Shown: piece by piece, positions 8,472 through 18,136 of the stretch
How the letters are laid out: each line of letters begins with the position of its first letter
How positions within the stretch are numbered: position 1 is the first letter of the stretch
Source: Bacteroides sp.
GTDB lineage: Bacteria > Bacteroidota > Bacteroidia > Bacteroidales > Muribaculaceae
NCBI GenBank assembly: GCA_014802045.1
Contig: JAAVDA010000005.1
Coordinates: forward strand, 4,926-68,925
Length of the DNA: 64,000 nt
Reading direction: 5' to 3'
Program-made: the position numbers and the translations under genes
The notes under the pieces: generated by a model
The model's database searches: none
What the model was told of the DNA's origin: nothing
The model's input: only the letters and a program-made list of their open reading frames with translations

Positions 8472-9944
8472 ATGAAGGACCAAGAAAAGGACATAGAGAA
8501 AGATCTCTCCGCGCACCATGAAGAAATCATCGGCTCGGGAGAATATAAATATGGTTTCCACACCGATATCGACACCGATATTCTCGAACGCGGGCTCAAC
8601 GAAGATGTGATCCGCTTCATATCGGCTAAGAAAGATGAACCGGAATGGCTGCTTGAATTCCGGCTCAAGGCCTACCGCTACTGGCTCACTCTCGAAATGC
8701 CCCGGTGGGCTCATCTAGACATCCCGCCGATAGATTATCAGGCCATCAGCTACTATGCAGCTCCGGTGCAGAAGGCCGGTCCGAAAAGCATGGACGAGGT
8801 AGACCCTCAGCTCATCGACACTTTTAATAAGCTCGGTATTCCCCTGCAGGAGCAGAAACAACTTGCGGGGATGGCTGTCGACGCGGTGATGGATTCGGTG
8901 AGTGTCAAAACCACCCACCGCGAGAAGCTCGCCGAGATAGGAGTGATATTCTGCTCCATATCCGAGGCTGTCAAGGAACACCCCGAACTTGTGAAGCGTT
9001 ATCTGGGTTCGGTTGTGCCTCCACGCGACAATTATTTCGCGGCGCTCAATTCGGCAGTGTTCTCCGACGGCTCGTTTGTCTACATCCCAAAAGGTGTTCG
9101 CTGCCCGATGGAGCTCTCCACCTATTTCAGAATCAACGCCGGAGGCACCGGACAATTCGAGCGCACCCTCATAGTGGCCGAAGACGATTCTTATGTGAGC
9201 TACCTCGAAGGCTGCACCGCCCCGATGCGCGATGAAAACCAACTCCATGCCGCAATAGTTGAGATTGTGGTGGAAAACCGTGCAGAGGTGAAATATTCCA
9301 CCGTACAAAACTGGTATGCCGGCGACAAGGACGGCCGTGGAGGCATCTATAACTTCGTGACCAAACGTGGCCTCTGCCGCGGACGCGACTCAAAACTCTC
9401 CTGGACTCAGGTTGAAACCGGGTCGGCAATCACATGGAAATATCCAAGCTGTGTGCTGGCCGGCGAGGGTTCGACGGGCGAATTTTATTCGGTGGCCGTG
9501 ACCAACAACCGTCAGCAGGCCGACACCGGTACAAAAATGATTCATCTCGGCTCAAACACCCGAAGCACCATCGTGTCAAAAGGCATTTCGGCCGGACATT
9601 CGCAGAATTCCTACCGCGGCCTCGTAAAGGTAGCTCCCGCTGCCAAGGGGTGCCGAAACTACACCCAGTGCGACAGCCTGCTTCTCGGTCCCGACTGCGG
9701 AGCCCATACATTCCCTTATATCGATGTGCTCAACGACACCGCCATAGTGGAACACGAAGCCACCACATCGAAAATCTCCGAAGACCAGATTTTCTATTGC
9801 AATCAGCGCGGCATCCCCACCGAAGAGGCCGTAGGCCTAATCGTGAACGGCTATGCTAAAGAGGTGATGAGCAAGCTCCCGATGGAATTTGCCGTCGAGG
9901 CTCAGAAACTCCTGCAGATCACACTCGAAGGGAGTGTAGGCTGA
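8472..9944 (+). CDS. sufB: Fe-S cluster assembly scaffold SufB
   Basis: 490 residues. SufB with SufC and SufD forms the SufBC2D scaffold that builds Fe-S clusters in the cytoplasm. The long right-handed beta-helix core is recognisable from [40 protein letters not shown], and the C-terminal [19 protein letters not shown] segment followed by [13 protein letters not shown]. Conserved cysteines of the GCTAP and [11 protein letters not shown] segments are present. It begins five bases after cvpA; sufC follows after 58 bases. The order sufB-C-D-S matches other Bacteroidetes. Confidence 0.97.
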   Translation: MKDQEKDIEKDLSAHHEEIIGSGEYKYGFHTDIDTDILERGLNEDVIRFISAKKDEPEWLLEFRLKAYRYWLTLEMPRWAHLDIPPIDYQAISYYAAPVQKAGPKSMDEVDPQLIDTFNKLGIPLQEQKQLAGMAVDAVMDSVSVKTTHREKLAEIGVIFCSISEAVKEHPELVKRYLGSVVPPRDNYFAALNSAVFSDGSFVYIPKGVRCPMELSTYFRINAGGTGQFERTLIVAEDDSYVSYLEGCTAPMRDENQLHAAIVEIVVENRAEVKYSTVQNWYAGDKDGRGGIYNFVTKRGLCRGRDSKLSWTQVETGSAITWKYPSCVLAGEGSTGEFYSVAVTNNRQQADTGTKMIHLGSNTRSTIVSKGISAGHSQNSYRGLVKVAPAAKGCRNYTQCDSLLLGPDCGAHTFPYIDVLNDTAIVEHEATTSKISEDQIFYCNQRGIPTEEAVGLIVNGYAKEVMSKLPMEFAVEAQKLLQITLEGSVG

Positions 9945-10002
9945 ACCGGGCCTGCAGCTCTATCCCACATTAATATCAAGATAACGAATATATCCGACAT
10001 AT

Positions 10003-10764
10003 ATGAGCAAGCTATTAGAAATCACCGATCTCCGCGCCTCTGTAGAAGGAAAGGAAATCCTCAAGGGGATAGACCTCACGGTGGGCGAGGGGGAAGTGCA
10101 CGCCATAATGGGCCCGAACGGATCGGGCAAAAGTACGCTGAGCGAGGTGCTCGCCGGTAATCCCGCATTCACTGTGACCGGCGGCCATGTGAATTTCCAC
10201 GGCACAGACCTGCTTAGCCTCACACCCGAAGACCGCTCCCATGAGGGTCTGTTCCTCTCCTTCCAATATCCGGTTGAGATTCCGGGAGTGTCGATGACCA
10301 ATTTCATGCGCGCCGCTATCAATGCCAAGCGCAAATATTTCGGAGAGGAACCGATGCCTGCCACTGAATTTCTGAAACTCATGCGTCAGAAACGTGAGAT
10401 TGTGGAACTTGACAACAAACTCGCATCGCGCTCCGTCAACGAAGGCTTCAGCGGCGGCGAGAAGAAGCGCAACGAGATTTTCCAGATGGCCATGCTTGAG
10501 CCTCGCCTCTCTATTCTCGACGAAACCGACTCCGGGCTCGACATCGATGCCCTGCGCATCGTGGCCGGCGGTGTCAACAAGCTAAGGACACCCCACAACG
10601 CCACTATAGTTATTACCCACTACCAGAGACTGCTCGATTATATAAAGCCTGATTTCGTCCATGTGCTCTATAAGGGACGTATAGTCCGCACGGGCGGTCC
10701 TGAACTCGCTCTTGAACTTGAGGAGCGGGGCTATGACTGGATCAAGGAGGAGACTGAAAAATGA
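10003..10764 (+). CDS. sufC: Fe-S cluster assembly ATPase SufC
   Basis: 253 residues, an ABC-type ATPase that drives conformational change in SufBC2D. Walker A is GPNGSGKST (37-45), the ABC signature is SGGEKKRNEI, and the Walker B segment LSILDETDSGLD shows the SufC-typical DETDSGLD. The switch His is in VITHYQRLLDYI. It overlaps the sufD start by four bases (ATGA), indicating translational coupling. Confidence 0.97.
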   Translation: MSKLLEITDLRASVEGKEILKGIDLTVGEGEVHAIMGPNGSGKSTLSEVLAGNPAFTVTGGHVNFHGTDLLSLTPEDRSHEGLFLSFQYPVEIPGVSMTNFMRAAINAKRKYFGEEPMPATEFLKLMRQKREIVELDNKLASRSVNEGFSGGEKKRNEIFQMAMLEPRLSILDETDSGLDIDALRIVAGGVNKLRTPHNATIVITHYQRLLDYIKPDFVHVLYKGRIVRTGGPELALELEERGYDWIKEETEK

Positions 10765-12104
10765 ACAGCCTTGACCAATATATAGAGCTCTATCTTGAGC
10801 ACCGCGACATTGTCGACTCTCATTCGGCGCCCGCACTCAACCGTCTGCGGCCGGAGGCGCTTGAGGTGCTCGAAAGAAGCCGCCTGCCCCATAAGGGCGA
10901 CGAAGGCTACGAGCGCACGTCTGTCGACGATATGTTTGCTCCTGACTTCGGGGTCAATATCTCGCGTATGCCGGTAGAAGCCGATCTGGCCGCCACATTC
11001 AAGTGTGATGTGCCAAATATGAGCACTCTCCTCGGCATAACCCTCAACGACACTTTCCACCCCTCTGCCACTCTGGTTAAGAGACTCCCCGAGGGTGTGA
11101 TATTCACTTCTCTGCGTGAGGCCGCCGAGAAACATCCCGAACTCGTGGAACGCTACTATGGATCTCTTGCCCCTCTCACTGAAGCCGCCGTGGCCCTGAA
11201 TACACTTCTGGCACAGGATGGGGTGATGATTTATGTGCCCCGGGGCATGAAGCTCGACCGCCCGCTGCAGCTCGTCAACATCTTCTGCTCGCGCGAGCCT
11301 GTGATGGCTGTAAGGCGGGTGCTTGTGGTCATAGAGGAGGGAGCGGAAGCGCAGATTCTCGTGTGCGACCATACTCAGCCCGAGGCCGGAGCATCTCTTT
11401 CGTCGCAGGTGGTTGAGATAGCCGTGGGGCGCAATGCCCGGCTCGACTATTGCGATATGGAGGAGTCTACCTCTGCCACATCGCGCCATTCACGCATGTT
11501 CGTGCGCCAGGAAGCCGACAGCTATCTCAACTTCAACGGTATCACCCTCTCGTGTGGCAACACCCGCAACGACTATAATATAGATCTCACTGCTCCCGGA
11601 TGCGAAACCCGACTTTCGGGAATGGTGATCGGATCTGACCGCCGTCATGCCGACAACAACTCGGTTGTGCGCCATCTCGCACCCAGATGCAAGAGCAATC
11701 AGCTTTTCAAATATGTGCTCGACGATGATTCTACGGGCGCTTTCGAAGGAAGTATTCTCGTGGCTCCAGGAGCTCAACACACCGAAGCCTATCAGAGCAA
11801 CCGCAATATCCTCGCCGCTCCCGGAGCGAGAATGCACACCCGCCCTCAGCTTGAGATATACAATGACGATGTGAAATGTAGCCATGGAGCCACCACCGGT
11901 CAGCTCGACGATGAAGCACTCTTCTACATGCGCACACGCGGCATTCCCGAACGTGAAGCACGCGTAATGCTCATGCAGGCATTCATGACCGATGTGATTG
12001 ACAGCGTGGGCATAGAGGGACTGCGCGACAGACTGCGCCATCTTGTGGAGCGTAGATTTGCCGGAGTCTCGGCCACTTGCGGTGATTGTCCCGTCAATTC
12101 ATGA
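10761..12104 (+). CDS. sufD: Fe-S cluster assembly protein SufD
   Basis: 447 residues. SufD pairs with SufB in the SufBC2D complex and is needed for iron acquisition. The beta-helix core and the family C-terminal segment CSHGATTGQLDDEALFYMRT followed by RGIPEREARVMLMQAF are clear, including the conserved His of CSHGATTG. It starts in the sufC stop (ATGA) and its stop overlaps the sufS start in the same way. Confidence 0.96.
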   Translation: MNSLDQYIELYLEHRDIVDSHSAPALNRLRPEALEVLERSRLPHKGDEGYERTSVDDMFAPDFGVNISRMPVEADLAATFKCDVPNMSTLLGITLNDTFHPSATLVKRLPEGVIFTSLREAAEKHPELVERYYGSLAPLTEAAVALNTLLAQDGVMIYVPRGMKLDRPLQLVNIFCSREPVMAVRRVLVVIEEGAEAQILVCDHTQPEAGASLSSQVVEIAVGRNARLDYCDMEESTSATSRHSRMFVRQEADSYLNFNGITLSCGNTRNDYNIDLTAPGCETRLSGMVIGSDRRHADNNSVVRHLAPRCKSNQLFKYVLDDDSTGAFEGSILVAPGAQHTEAYQSNRNILAAPGARMHTRPQLEIYNDDVKCSHGATTGQLDDEALFYMRTRGIPEREARVMLMQAFMTDVIDSVGIEGLRDRLRHLVERRFAGVSATCGDCPVNS

Positions 12105-13345
12105 TGTGTCCAAACGCTATGAAACCGTCAGAATATCCTATAGAGGCTTTGAGAGCCGACTTCACGATTCTCTCAAGAGAAATCTACGGGCGTCCGCTCG
12201 TGTATCTCGACAACACCGCCACCACCCAGACTCCGCGCCAGGTAGTGGAGAGAATCGAGGAGATGTACTACAGCCATAAGGCCAATGTTCACCGCGGAGT
12301 CCATACCCTCTCGCAGGAGGCCACATCTCTGCTCGAAGACACCCGTCGCAGAGTGGCCGGCTTCATCAATGCCTCCACACCTGAAGAGGTTATCTTTACC
12401 CGTGGTACCACCGAGGCTATCAATCTCGTGGCAGCGAGCTACGGTTCGCTTCTGTCGGAGGGCGACGAAGTGATTCTCTCAGTCATGGAACACCACGCCA
12501 ACATAGTGCCCTGGCAACTGTTGCGTGACCGCCGTGGCATAGTGATTAAAGTTATCCCCATGGATGAGCGCGGGGTGCTCGACATGGAAGCCTACCGGTC
12601 GCTCTTTACCGACCGAACACGTGTAGTGTCTGTGACCCACGTGAGCAATGTGCTCGGCACAGTCAACCCCGTGCGCGAGATTGTGGACGAAGCCCATCGC
12701 CATGGAGCTGTAGCTGTGATTGACGGTGCTCAGGCTGTTGCCCACCTCAAAGTCGATGTGCAGGCCATCGGAGCAGACTTCTATGCTTTCTCGTCTCACA
12801 AGATGTATGGGCCGTGTGGAGTGGGCGTTCTCTATGGACGTAAGGATCTGCTTGAAAAGATGCCCCCCTGGCAGGGAGGTGGAGAGATGATTAAGACCGT
12901 CACATTCGAGCATACGGAGTTTGCCGACCTGCCATTCAAATTTGAGGCCGGTACACCCGATTTCGTTGACATCGCCGCTCTCCATACCGCCATAGACTAT
13001 ATGGAACGCGTAGGCATCGAAGCCATTGCCGCTCATGAAGAGCACCTGCTGCAATACACAACCGAACGTATGGTCGCCATACCACGCATGAGGCTCTTCG
13101 GCACAGCACCTCATAAGAGCGCCATCATATCGTTTCTGATAGGCAATTCCCACCACTATGACACCGGTATGCTCCTTGACAAGCTCGGCATTGCTGTGCG
13201 CACCGGCCATCACTGCGCTCAGCCACTCATGCACTCACTCGGTATAACCGGCACTGTCAGAGCCTCATTCGCACTCTACAACACCATAGAGGAGTGTGAC
13301 CGCTTTATCGCCGCTCTCCAACGTGTGGCGCCGATGCTCGAATAG
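12101..13345 (+). CDS. sufS: Cysteine desulfurase SufS
   Basis: Class V, PLP-dependent enzyme that removes sulfur from cysteine and supplies it to the SUF scaffold. 414 residues from the ATG at 12101, which overlaps the sufD stop as ATGA; a TTG at 12086 would add five residues and is less likely. Seen: VYLDNTATTQTP, the PLP lysine in FSSHKMYGPCG (Lys234), and the catalytic cysteine in RTGHHCAQPLM (Cys372), in the SufS-type loop. No SufE or SufU gene is next to it, so the sulfur-transfer partner must be elsewhere. A strong terminator follows. Confidence 0.96.
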   Translation: MMCPNAMKPSEYPIEALRADFTILSREIYGRPLVYLDNTATTQTPRQVVERIEEMYYSHKANVHRGVHTLSQEATSLLEDTRRRVAGFINASTPEEVIFTRGTTEAINLVAASYGSLLSEGDEVILSVMEHHANIVPWQLLRDRRGIVIKVIPMDERGVLDMEAYRSLFTDRTRVVSVTHVSNVLGTVNPVREIVDEAHRHGAVAVIDGAQAVAHLKVDVQAIGADFYAFSSHKMYGPCGVGVLYGRKDLLEKMPPWQGGGEMIKTVTFEHTEFADLPFKFEAGTPDFVDIAALHTAIDYMERVGIEAIAAHEEHLLQYTTERMVAIPRMRLFGTAPHKSAIISFLIGNSHHYDTGMLLDKLGIAVRTGHHCAQPLMHSLGITGTVRASFALYNTIEECDRFIAALQRVAPMLE

Positions 13346-13366
13346 TTTTTTTCATCATTGTGATAT

Positions 13367-13404
13367 TCCCGTTAGTCTGCGATAGATTGGCGGGATTCTT
13401 TTTT
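13367..13404 (+). terminator. Rho-independent terminator of the suf operon
   Basis: A 12-bp stem with three G-U pairs (TCCCGTTAGTCT/AGATTGGCGGGA), loop GCGAT, followed by TTCTTTTTT. It begins 21 bases after the sufS stop. Confidence 0.75.
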
Positions 13405-13499
13405 GCCTTTATACCAGAATGTTACAATTTGTCGTAACAAGATTGTAACTGATTTAACCTCCTTTAACCTCAAAATTCTTGCAACCATTATTTTTGCCG

Positions 13500-13507
13500 T
13501 AACTTTG
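13500..13507 (+). promoter_or_regulatory. Promoter of the ECF sigma gene (-33 TTGC, -7 TAACTTTG)
   Basis: The -7 element is TAACTTTG at 13500-13507. A TTGC that can serve as -33 lies at 13479-13482, 17 bases upstream. It leaves a 5' leader of about 66 bases before the start codon, longer than at most genes in this window. Confidence 0.65.
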
Positions 13508-13580
13508 CATTGTCAGCAATGACAAACAAACCACCTGACAAACTCACATCAACTATTACCACTTCTTAAAAATCACTACT

Positions 13581-14084
13581 ATGGCAACCGAAACCTTCCA
13601 GACCAAACTGATGGCCCTCCAGAGCAACATGCTCAACTTCGCGTATATGCTCACCTCCAACCGCGATGATGCTTACGACCTGCTTCAGGACACCACACTC
13701 AAGGCTCTCGATAATTCGGAGAAATATGTTGAGAACACAAACTTCAAGGGATGGGTGTTTACGATTATGCGCAATATCTTCATCAACAACTATCGCAGAG
13801 TGTCGCGCACAGCCACAGTCATAGACCAGACCGAAGACCTCTACCACCTCAACCTCTCTCAGGATTCAGGCATAGCCTCACCCGAAGGATCATACAGCGC
13901 TCAGGAAATCACCGATGCAATCAATCAGTTCCCAGATAAATATCGCGTGCCCTTTACCATGCATGTGGCCGGCTACAAGTATAATGAGATTGCCGACGAA
14001 ATGGGTCTGCCGCTCGGCACTATCAAGAGCCGCATCTTCTTCGCCCGCCAGCAGCTTCAGGAGCGTTTCGCTGACTACCGCTAA
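13581..14084 (+). CDS. ECF-type RNA polymerase sigma factor
   Basis: 167 residues, with regions 2 and 4 only, as in extracytoplasmic-function sigma factors. Region 2 includes NFAYMLTSNRDDAYDLLQDT and NFKGWVFTIMRNIFINNYRR; region 4 has YKYNEIADEMGLPLGTIKSR followed by FFARQQLQ, the helix-turn-helix that reads the -35 region. No anti-sigma (FecR-like) gene and no SusC/D pair is next to it, so it is not a classical polysaccharide-utilisation ECF. It has its own promoter and terminator and is monocistronic. Confidence 0.92.
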   Translation: MATETFQTKLMALQSNMLNFAYMLTSNRDDAYDLLQDTTLKALDNSEKYVENTNFKGWVFTIMRNIFINNYRRVSRTATVIDQTEDLYHLNLSQDSGIASPEGSYSAQEITDAINQFPDKYRVPFTMHVAGYKYNEIADEMGLPLGTIKSRIFFARQQLQERFADYR

Positions 14085-14133
14085 ACTCTCTTCCATCACC
14101 AGGATTCCTCTAAACCTGCACAATAAAAGCACC

Positions 14134-14176
14134 ACTCCCCGCCGCACTCCCTATCCGGAGGCAGCGGGGAGTTTTA
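14134..14176 (+). terminator. Rho-independent terminator of the sigma factor gene
   Basis: Stem ACTCCCCGC/GCGGGGAGT (9 bp) closing a loop of about 21 bases, followed by TTTTAAT. The next 180 bases (14177-14355) are AT-rich and hold no gene. Confidence 0.75.
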
Positions 14177-14355
14177 ATAACCTATAAATTAATGTATTAA
14201 ATATTACGATTACAACAACCTTACCACACATGAGACTAAAACACCACATATAATTCATTTAATCGAATAAATTTCATAACAACTTTACCTTAGCACTGTT
14301 AAAAAAATCTAAACACCATAGTCCTAATTGTCAATTCCTCACTTTTTTACTTAAT

Positions 14356-15510
14356 TTGCAATCCATTAAAATTATTAAAAGATTCACGTCTTTGATTGAA
14401 TTGCTATCTTATTCCAAACGGATATATCGCCGACTTATAGCACAAGGCATAGCTCCCCTGTGGATAGTCTGCGCAATAATCTTATATGGTTGTCAGAATC
14501 ATGAAGAGTTGGCAATCTATGAAGTTGACCTTGATAATCCTGAGGTTGTAATCATCAATCCGGATTCGATAGTATGGCTTGAGACTTCAGATAGCTCTCT
14601 CATCTATGACGTAAGCAATATCGAGAGGCTCGGAGAGACTCTGATTGTGCAGTCACGACACTTCGTGAAGCGCTTTGGCCCTGATGGATCTTTTAAGGGC
14701 AATATGACCAAAAAAGGTGATGCTCCCGCCGACTTTATTTATTTCGGAAACATGTGGGTTGCAGACTCTGTGTATCATCTATATGATGCCACGACCCATC
14801 TCACAAAGAAATATCTCGAGGATGGAACCTATATTGGTTATGAGGCATTAAACTATACTCCTACTCAGGTTTTTGAGCCGGAAGAGATATATGATGCAGG
14901 TGAAATGGGAGTGTTTTATCTCAACAGATTTATGGGTGTGCCTCCATACCGCACACTTTTCAGTTACGCCCCTGATTACGCTACAGAACCGATAGCAGTG
15001 GCAGGACGTGAGAGGTGCGACGGCATCACTACATACAATCGCGTGTTTGTCGACTCAGCCGCCCGTCGCCTGCTATACTGGGAGCCGGTCCGCGACACGC
15101 TCTTTGTGGCCGATGCCTCCGGAGTTCGCCCGCTTATGAAAATTGACTTCGGCAAGCACTCTGTGCCGGCTGAGATTACCGCTCCCAATGGAACTTACGA
15201 GCGCTTCTCGGCTCTTGATAAGCTCGGCATGAATGATTATGCATATCCGATGCGCTTTTTTCAGGTGGCCGACGGCAAGATATATTTCTTTGTGCCGGCC
15301 GGCAGGAATGGATATATCTGCTGTCTGGACGAGGCCACAGGCAAAGGAAAAGCTACCCGATTTACTCCTCCGGAGGGTTCATCGCTGCTTCCGCAGCTGT
15401 TTTATAAGATCGAGGGCAACCGTGTGATGCTGTCGGTCATCGATGAGAAGAAGCCGGAAGACAATCCGGGGCTCTTCATGTTTCCGCTCTCACTTATCGC
15501 CGTGCCATGA
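14356..15510 (+). CDS. 6-bladed beta-propeller lipoprotein (BF3164-like)
   Basis: About 384 residues if read from the TTG at 14356. There is no in-frame ATG before the lipobox; TTG codons at 14392 and 14401 are alternatives, so the start is unresolved. The hydrophobic stretch ends in ILYGC (Cys46 in the long form), a signal peptidase II site. The body resembles the 6-bladed beta-propeller family of Bacteroidales (pattern RHFVKRFGPDGSFKGNM, MTKKGDAPADF). The stop overlaps the next gene by four bases. A near-consensus TTAATTTG at 14351-14358 may be the promoter and would put the true start at 14392 or later. Ligand unknown; these proteins often sit beside small exported cysteine-rich proteins, as here. 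Confidence 0.7.
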   Translation: MQSIKIIKRFTSLIELLSYSKRIYRRLIAQGIAPLWIVCAIILYGCQNHEELAIYEVDLDNPEVVIINPDSIVWLETSDSSLIYDVSNIERLGETLIVQSRHFVKRFGPDGSFKGNMTKKGDAPADFIYFGNMWVADSVYHLYDATTHLTKKYLEDGTYIGYEALNYTPTQVFEPEEIYDAGEMGVFYLNRFMGVPPYRTLFSYAPDYATEPIAVAGRERCDGITTYNRVFVDSAARRLLYWEPVRDTLFVADASGVRPLMKIDFGKHSVPAEITAPNGTYERFSALDKLGMNDYAYPMRFFQVADGKIYFFVPAGRNGYICCLDEATGKGKATRFTPPEGSSLLPQLFYKIEGNRVMLSVIDEKKPEDNPGLFMFPLSLIAVP

Positions 15511-16088
15511 GACCTATACATTTCTTATTTCTGGCCGTAATGCTGCTTTGGAGTCTTCCCGGATGCCATAAGTCGCAAAAGGCGGCTGAACAGCCTGAAC
15601 TTATAAGTTCCTATGACCTTGACCCGGCCGATATAATAGCCTACGACGAGGAGGAGAGCGCGCCGCATAACGGCGTGTCGCTCATCGGCGACCACCCTGT
15701 GGTCACCTCTAAAAACGATACTGTTCCATTAGCCTCCATACTCTCCCCCGGTATGGTCGTGGCTCGCTATTCGCTTCATGCCTGCGGTGATTGCGTGGCG
15801 CATCTCAATCAGGCGATTATCCGGTATGCGGAGACCTACCCGGACTCTACAGTGATTGTAATACTCCGCAATTCTCACCCGAGAGATCTACATGTATATC
15901 ATCGCGAATTAGGAGACGGAAAAATCCGTTTCTTTCAGGCGGATACCCTGCCGGGAGACTTTGATGAGTGTATCACCCCCTATTTGTATAGAGTAGGTGA
16001 TAACATGACAATCCAATGTCATTTCATTCCACGCAAAGAGATTCCCGACAGAGTGCTCCGCTATCTTGACTTGCCGGTGGATAATTAA
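15507..16088 (+). CDS. Lipoprotein with thioredoxin-like CxxC segment
   Basis: 193 residues. The signal sequence ends in SLPGC (Cys20), a lipobox. Past a linker, the segment VVARYSLHACGDCVAHLNQA carries a CGDC motif (Cys93, Cys96) after a beta-strand and before a helix, as in thioredoxin-like folds; the rest (YPDSTVIVILRN, KIRFFQADTLPGDF) fits alternating strand and helix. A role in thiol chemistry of exported proteins is inferred. ATGA overlap with the propeller gene, and a cysteine-rich lipoprotein gene follows. The overall family is not recognised. Confidence 0.62.
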   Translation: MRPIHFLFLAVMLLWSLPGCHKSQKAAEQPELISSYDLDPADIIAYDEEESAPHNGVSLIGDHPVVTSKNDTVPLASILSPGMVVARYSLHACGDCVAHLNQAIIRYAETYPDSTVIVILRNSHPRDLHVYHRELGDGKIRFFQADTLPGDFDECITPYLYRVGDNMTIQCHFIPRKEIPDRVLRYLDLPVDN

Positions 16089-16098
16089 TCATCCTGCT

Positions 16099-16548
16099 AT
16101 GAACCGCCTTCTTTTCCTTGTAATCTGCGTTATTGCGATCTCGGTCGGATGCTCGTCTGAGCGCGACACCGTCGTGTCAACCGCCCGGCTTGAGGATTTC
16201 GCGAAGTTGCCCGACACATCTATAAAACCTTATAGACAAGAGAAACCAAGCCTACCGGCATCGACACTCTATGCACTGTGGCAGGAAAGATTGAAGCACG
16301 AACCCTTTGACACTATTACTTGCAATGAAGTGCATGCCAACGGATGCCATGCAGGCGGCCCCGGAGCAATAGAATGCAGCATGCAGCCCGGCTTCTATAC
16401 CTGCCTTGGAACTATAGCGACGGGGGGAAGCGTTACGTGTCAGAAGGGTTACTATGCCTGTTGTGGCATATATTGTTATTGTGAGAAAAACGGCCGCCCC
16501 GGTAAAGCAGCTCCTACTAAACCACGGGTTACAGCCCACTCTCACTGA
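16099..16548 (+). CDS. Cysteine-rich small lipoprotein
   Basis: 149 residues from the ATG at 16099; an upstream start at 16066 would bury the signal sequence. The signal ends in SVGC (Cys18). After a spacer, residues 75-130 contain ten cysteines in a pattern with NGCHAGGPGAIECS, then SVTCQKGYYACC, then CYCE. This resembles, from memory, the cysteine-rich exported peptides related to NVEAL-type proteins that occur with 6-bladed propellers. No enzymatic motif. The disulfides may be handled by the CxxC lipoprotein upstream (inference). Confidence 0.65.
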   Translation: MNRLLFLVICVIAISVGCSSERDTVVSTARLEDFAKLPDTSIKPYRQEKPSLPASTLYALWQERLKHEPFDTITCNEVHANGCHAGGPGAIECSMQPGFYTCLGTIATGGSVTCQKGYYACCGIYCYCEKNGRPGKAAPTKPRVTAHSH

Positions 16549-16555
16549 AGAGATT

Positions 16556-16612
16556 ATATATAAATGCAGCCTATGGATGAGCATCAGTTCACCATAGGCT
16601 GCATTTATATAT
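16556..16612. terminator. Bidirectional hairpin between the lipoprotein cassette and recA
   Basis: A perfect 21-bp inverted repeat (arms 16556-16576 and 16592-16612) with a 15-base loop. The arm ends are AT-rich, so the structure can terminate transcription from both converging units. Confidence 0.78.
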
Positions 16613-16623
16613 TAATCGGAGGG

Positions 16624-17811
16624 TCAGTCTTCTTCGATTGAGAAATCGTCGGGAAGGTCGCTGTCGAAATCGAGCACATCAAGCTCATCGGGCTCTTCAG
16701 CAGGAGTCTGACTCTCTTGAGTGGCTTTAGGCTTCACGTCTTTTGCCTTGGAAGCTGACTTGTCAGCTCCGGCAGACTCTGCCTTGAGTGCCTCCATGAT
16801 TTTTACTTCAAGTTCGTCGGCAAGCTCAGGATTGTCTTGAACCACGCGCTTTGCCTGGTCACGACCCTGTGCGAGCTTCGAACCGTCGTAGCTGAACCAT
16901 GCTCCACTCTTCTGGATTATGCCATACTCCACTCCGAGGTCTATAATCTCGCTTGAGCGGCTGATGCCCTCGCCGAACATTATGTCGAACTCCGCACGGC
17001 GGAAGGGAGGAGCAACCTTGTTTTTCACCACCTTTACCTTGGTGTGACGGCCCAACACATCCTCACCATCCTTAAGAGTGGTGGATGAGCGGATATCTAT
17101 ACGCACCGATGCGTAAAACTTCAGCGCATTGCCGCCTGTGGTGGTTTCCGACGGTCCAAACATAACCCCGATTTTCTCACGGAGCTGATTGATGAATATG
17201 CAGGTGGTCTTGGTGCGCGAGATTGCTCCTGTGAGCTTACGCATGGCCTGCGACATGAGGCGGGCCTGAAGGCCTACGTTGCGGTCGCCCATATCGCCCT
17301 CTATCTCGCTCTTGGGGGTGAGAGCGGCCACAGAGTCGACCACAAGGATATCGATAGCCGAGGAACGGATGAGCTGTTCGGCTATTTCGAGAGCCTGCTC
17401 GCCGTTGTCGGGCTGGGAGATGAAGAGATTATCGGTGTCTACACCAAGTTTCTCGGCATAGAAGCGGTCAAAAGCGTGCTCCGCATCGATAATGGCCGCC
17501 ACACCACCCATCTTCTGGGCCTCGGCAATGGCATGAATGGCGAGAGTGGTCTTACCGGACGATTCCGGGCCGAAAATCTCGATGATTCGTCCGCGCGGGA
17601 AACCTCCCACACCAAGAGCATAGTTGAGACCGATTGAACCGGTGGGAATCACCTCCACGTTTTCCACCTTGTCGTCGCCGAGCTTCATGATGGCTCCTTT
17701 GCCAAAATCTTTCTCTATCTTCTCAAGAGCGGAGTTGAGAGCCGCAAGCTTGGCCTTCTGGGGGTCAATGGCAACCTTCTCCTTTTTTGACGCTGTTTTT
17801 TTCTTTTCCAT
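16624..17811 (-). CDS. recA: Recombinase RecA
   Basis: 395 residues. Strand-exchange ATPase for homologous recombination and co-protease of the SOS response. Walker A is GPESSGKTT (81-89), with [12 protein letters not shown] and the DNA-binding loop [11 protein letters not shown] visible. The C-terminus is longer than in E. coli and very acidic ([16 protein letters not shown]), a regulatory tail. A TAACTTTG promoter lies at 17888-17895 on the same strand. No LexA-type box was identified. Confidence 0.98.
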   Translation of the reverse strand: MEKKKTASKKEKVAIDPQKAKLAALNSALEKIEKDFGKGAIMKLGDDKVENVEVIPTGSIGLNYALGVGGFPRGRIIEIFGPESSGKTTLAIHAIAEAQKMGGVAAIIDAEHAFDRFYAEKLGVDTDNLFISQPDNGEQALEIAEQLIRSSAIDILVVDSVAALTPKSEIEGDMGDRNVGLQARLMSQAMRKLTGAISRTKTTCIFINQLREKIGVMFGPSETTTGGNALKFYASVRIDIRSSTTLKDGEDVLGRHTKVKVVKNKVAPPFRRAEFDIMFGEGISRSSEIIDLGVEYGIIQKSGAWFSYDGSKLAQGRDQAKRVVQDNPELADELEVKIMEALKAESAGADKSASKAKDVKPKATQESQTPAEEPDELDVLDFDSDLPDDFSIEED

Positions 17812-17887
17812 ATATAGTAGTCTTATTGTTTTTATCTGAATCTCATGTTGCAGTTTCTCATAGGGGAGCTATTTCCCCACCGCATTG

Positions 17888-17895
17888 CAAAGTTA
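17888..17895 (-). promoter_or_regulatory. -7 promoter element of recA (TAACTTTG)
   Basis: TAnnTTTG on the minus strand, giving a leader of about 70 bases. A TTGGC at 17909-17913 may be the -33 box at a slightly short spacing. The rest of the recA-prs gap (17896-18136) holds only the hairpin listed below. Confidence 0.6.
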
Positions 17896-18052
17896 CGAAA
17901 GATATTGTGCCAACAGTGCGCCCAAGATGCAAAAACAATGTTAAATCAAAAATCTCTCCGAACCAATCACTCCGCCATGCGTTCTAAAGATACATAGCAA
18001 AATTACTTTTTCCATTGCAAGAAATGTGATAATGATTGGTTTATTATCTAAG

Positions 18053-18081
18053 CGAGGAGACGTTGTGAAAACATCTCCTCG
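18053..18081 (-). terminator. Hairpin after prs
   Basis: CGAGGAGA/TCTCCTCG stem with a GTT/AAC extension, between the prs stop and the recA promoter. The U-tract is poor in the prs direction and better on the other strand, so termination is only likely. Confidence 0.45.
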
Positions 18082-18136
18082 TTTGATTTTATATATATCC
18101 GCCGGGAGATTATGGCCGGCAGGATAATATGGCGGT

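Noticed and set aside
16948-17200. Intein or insertion in recA
   Set aside because: Sequence is continuous and of normal length apart from the acidic tail.
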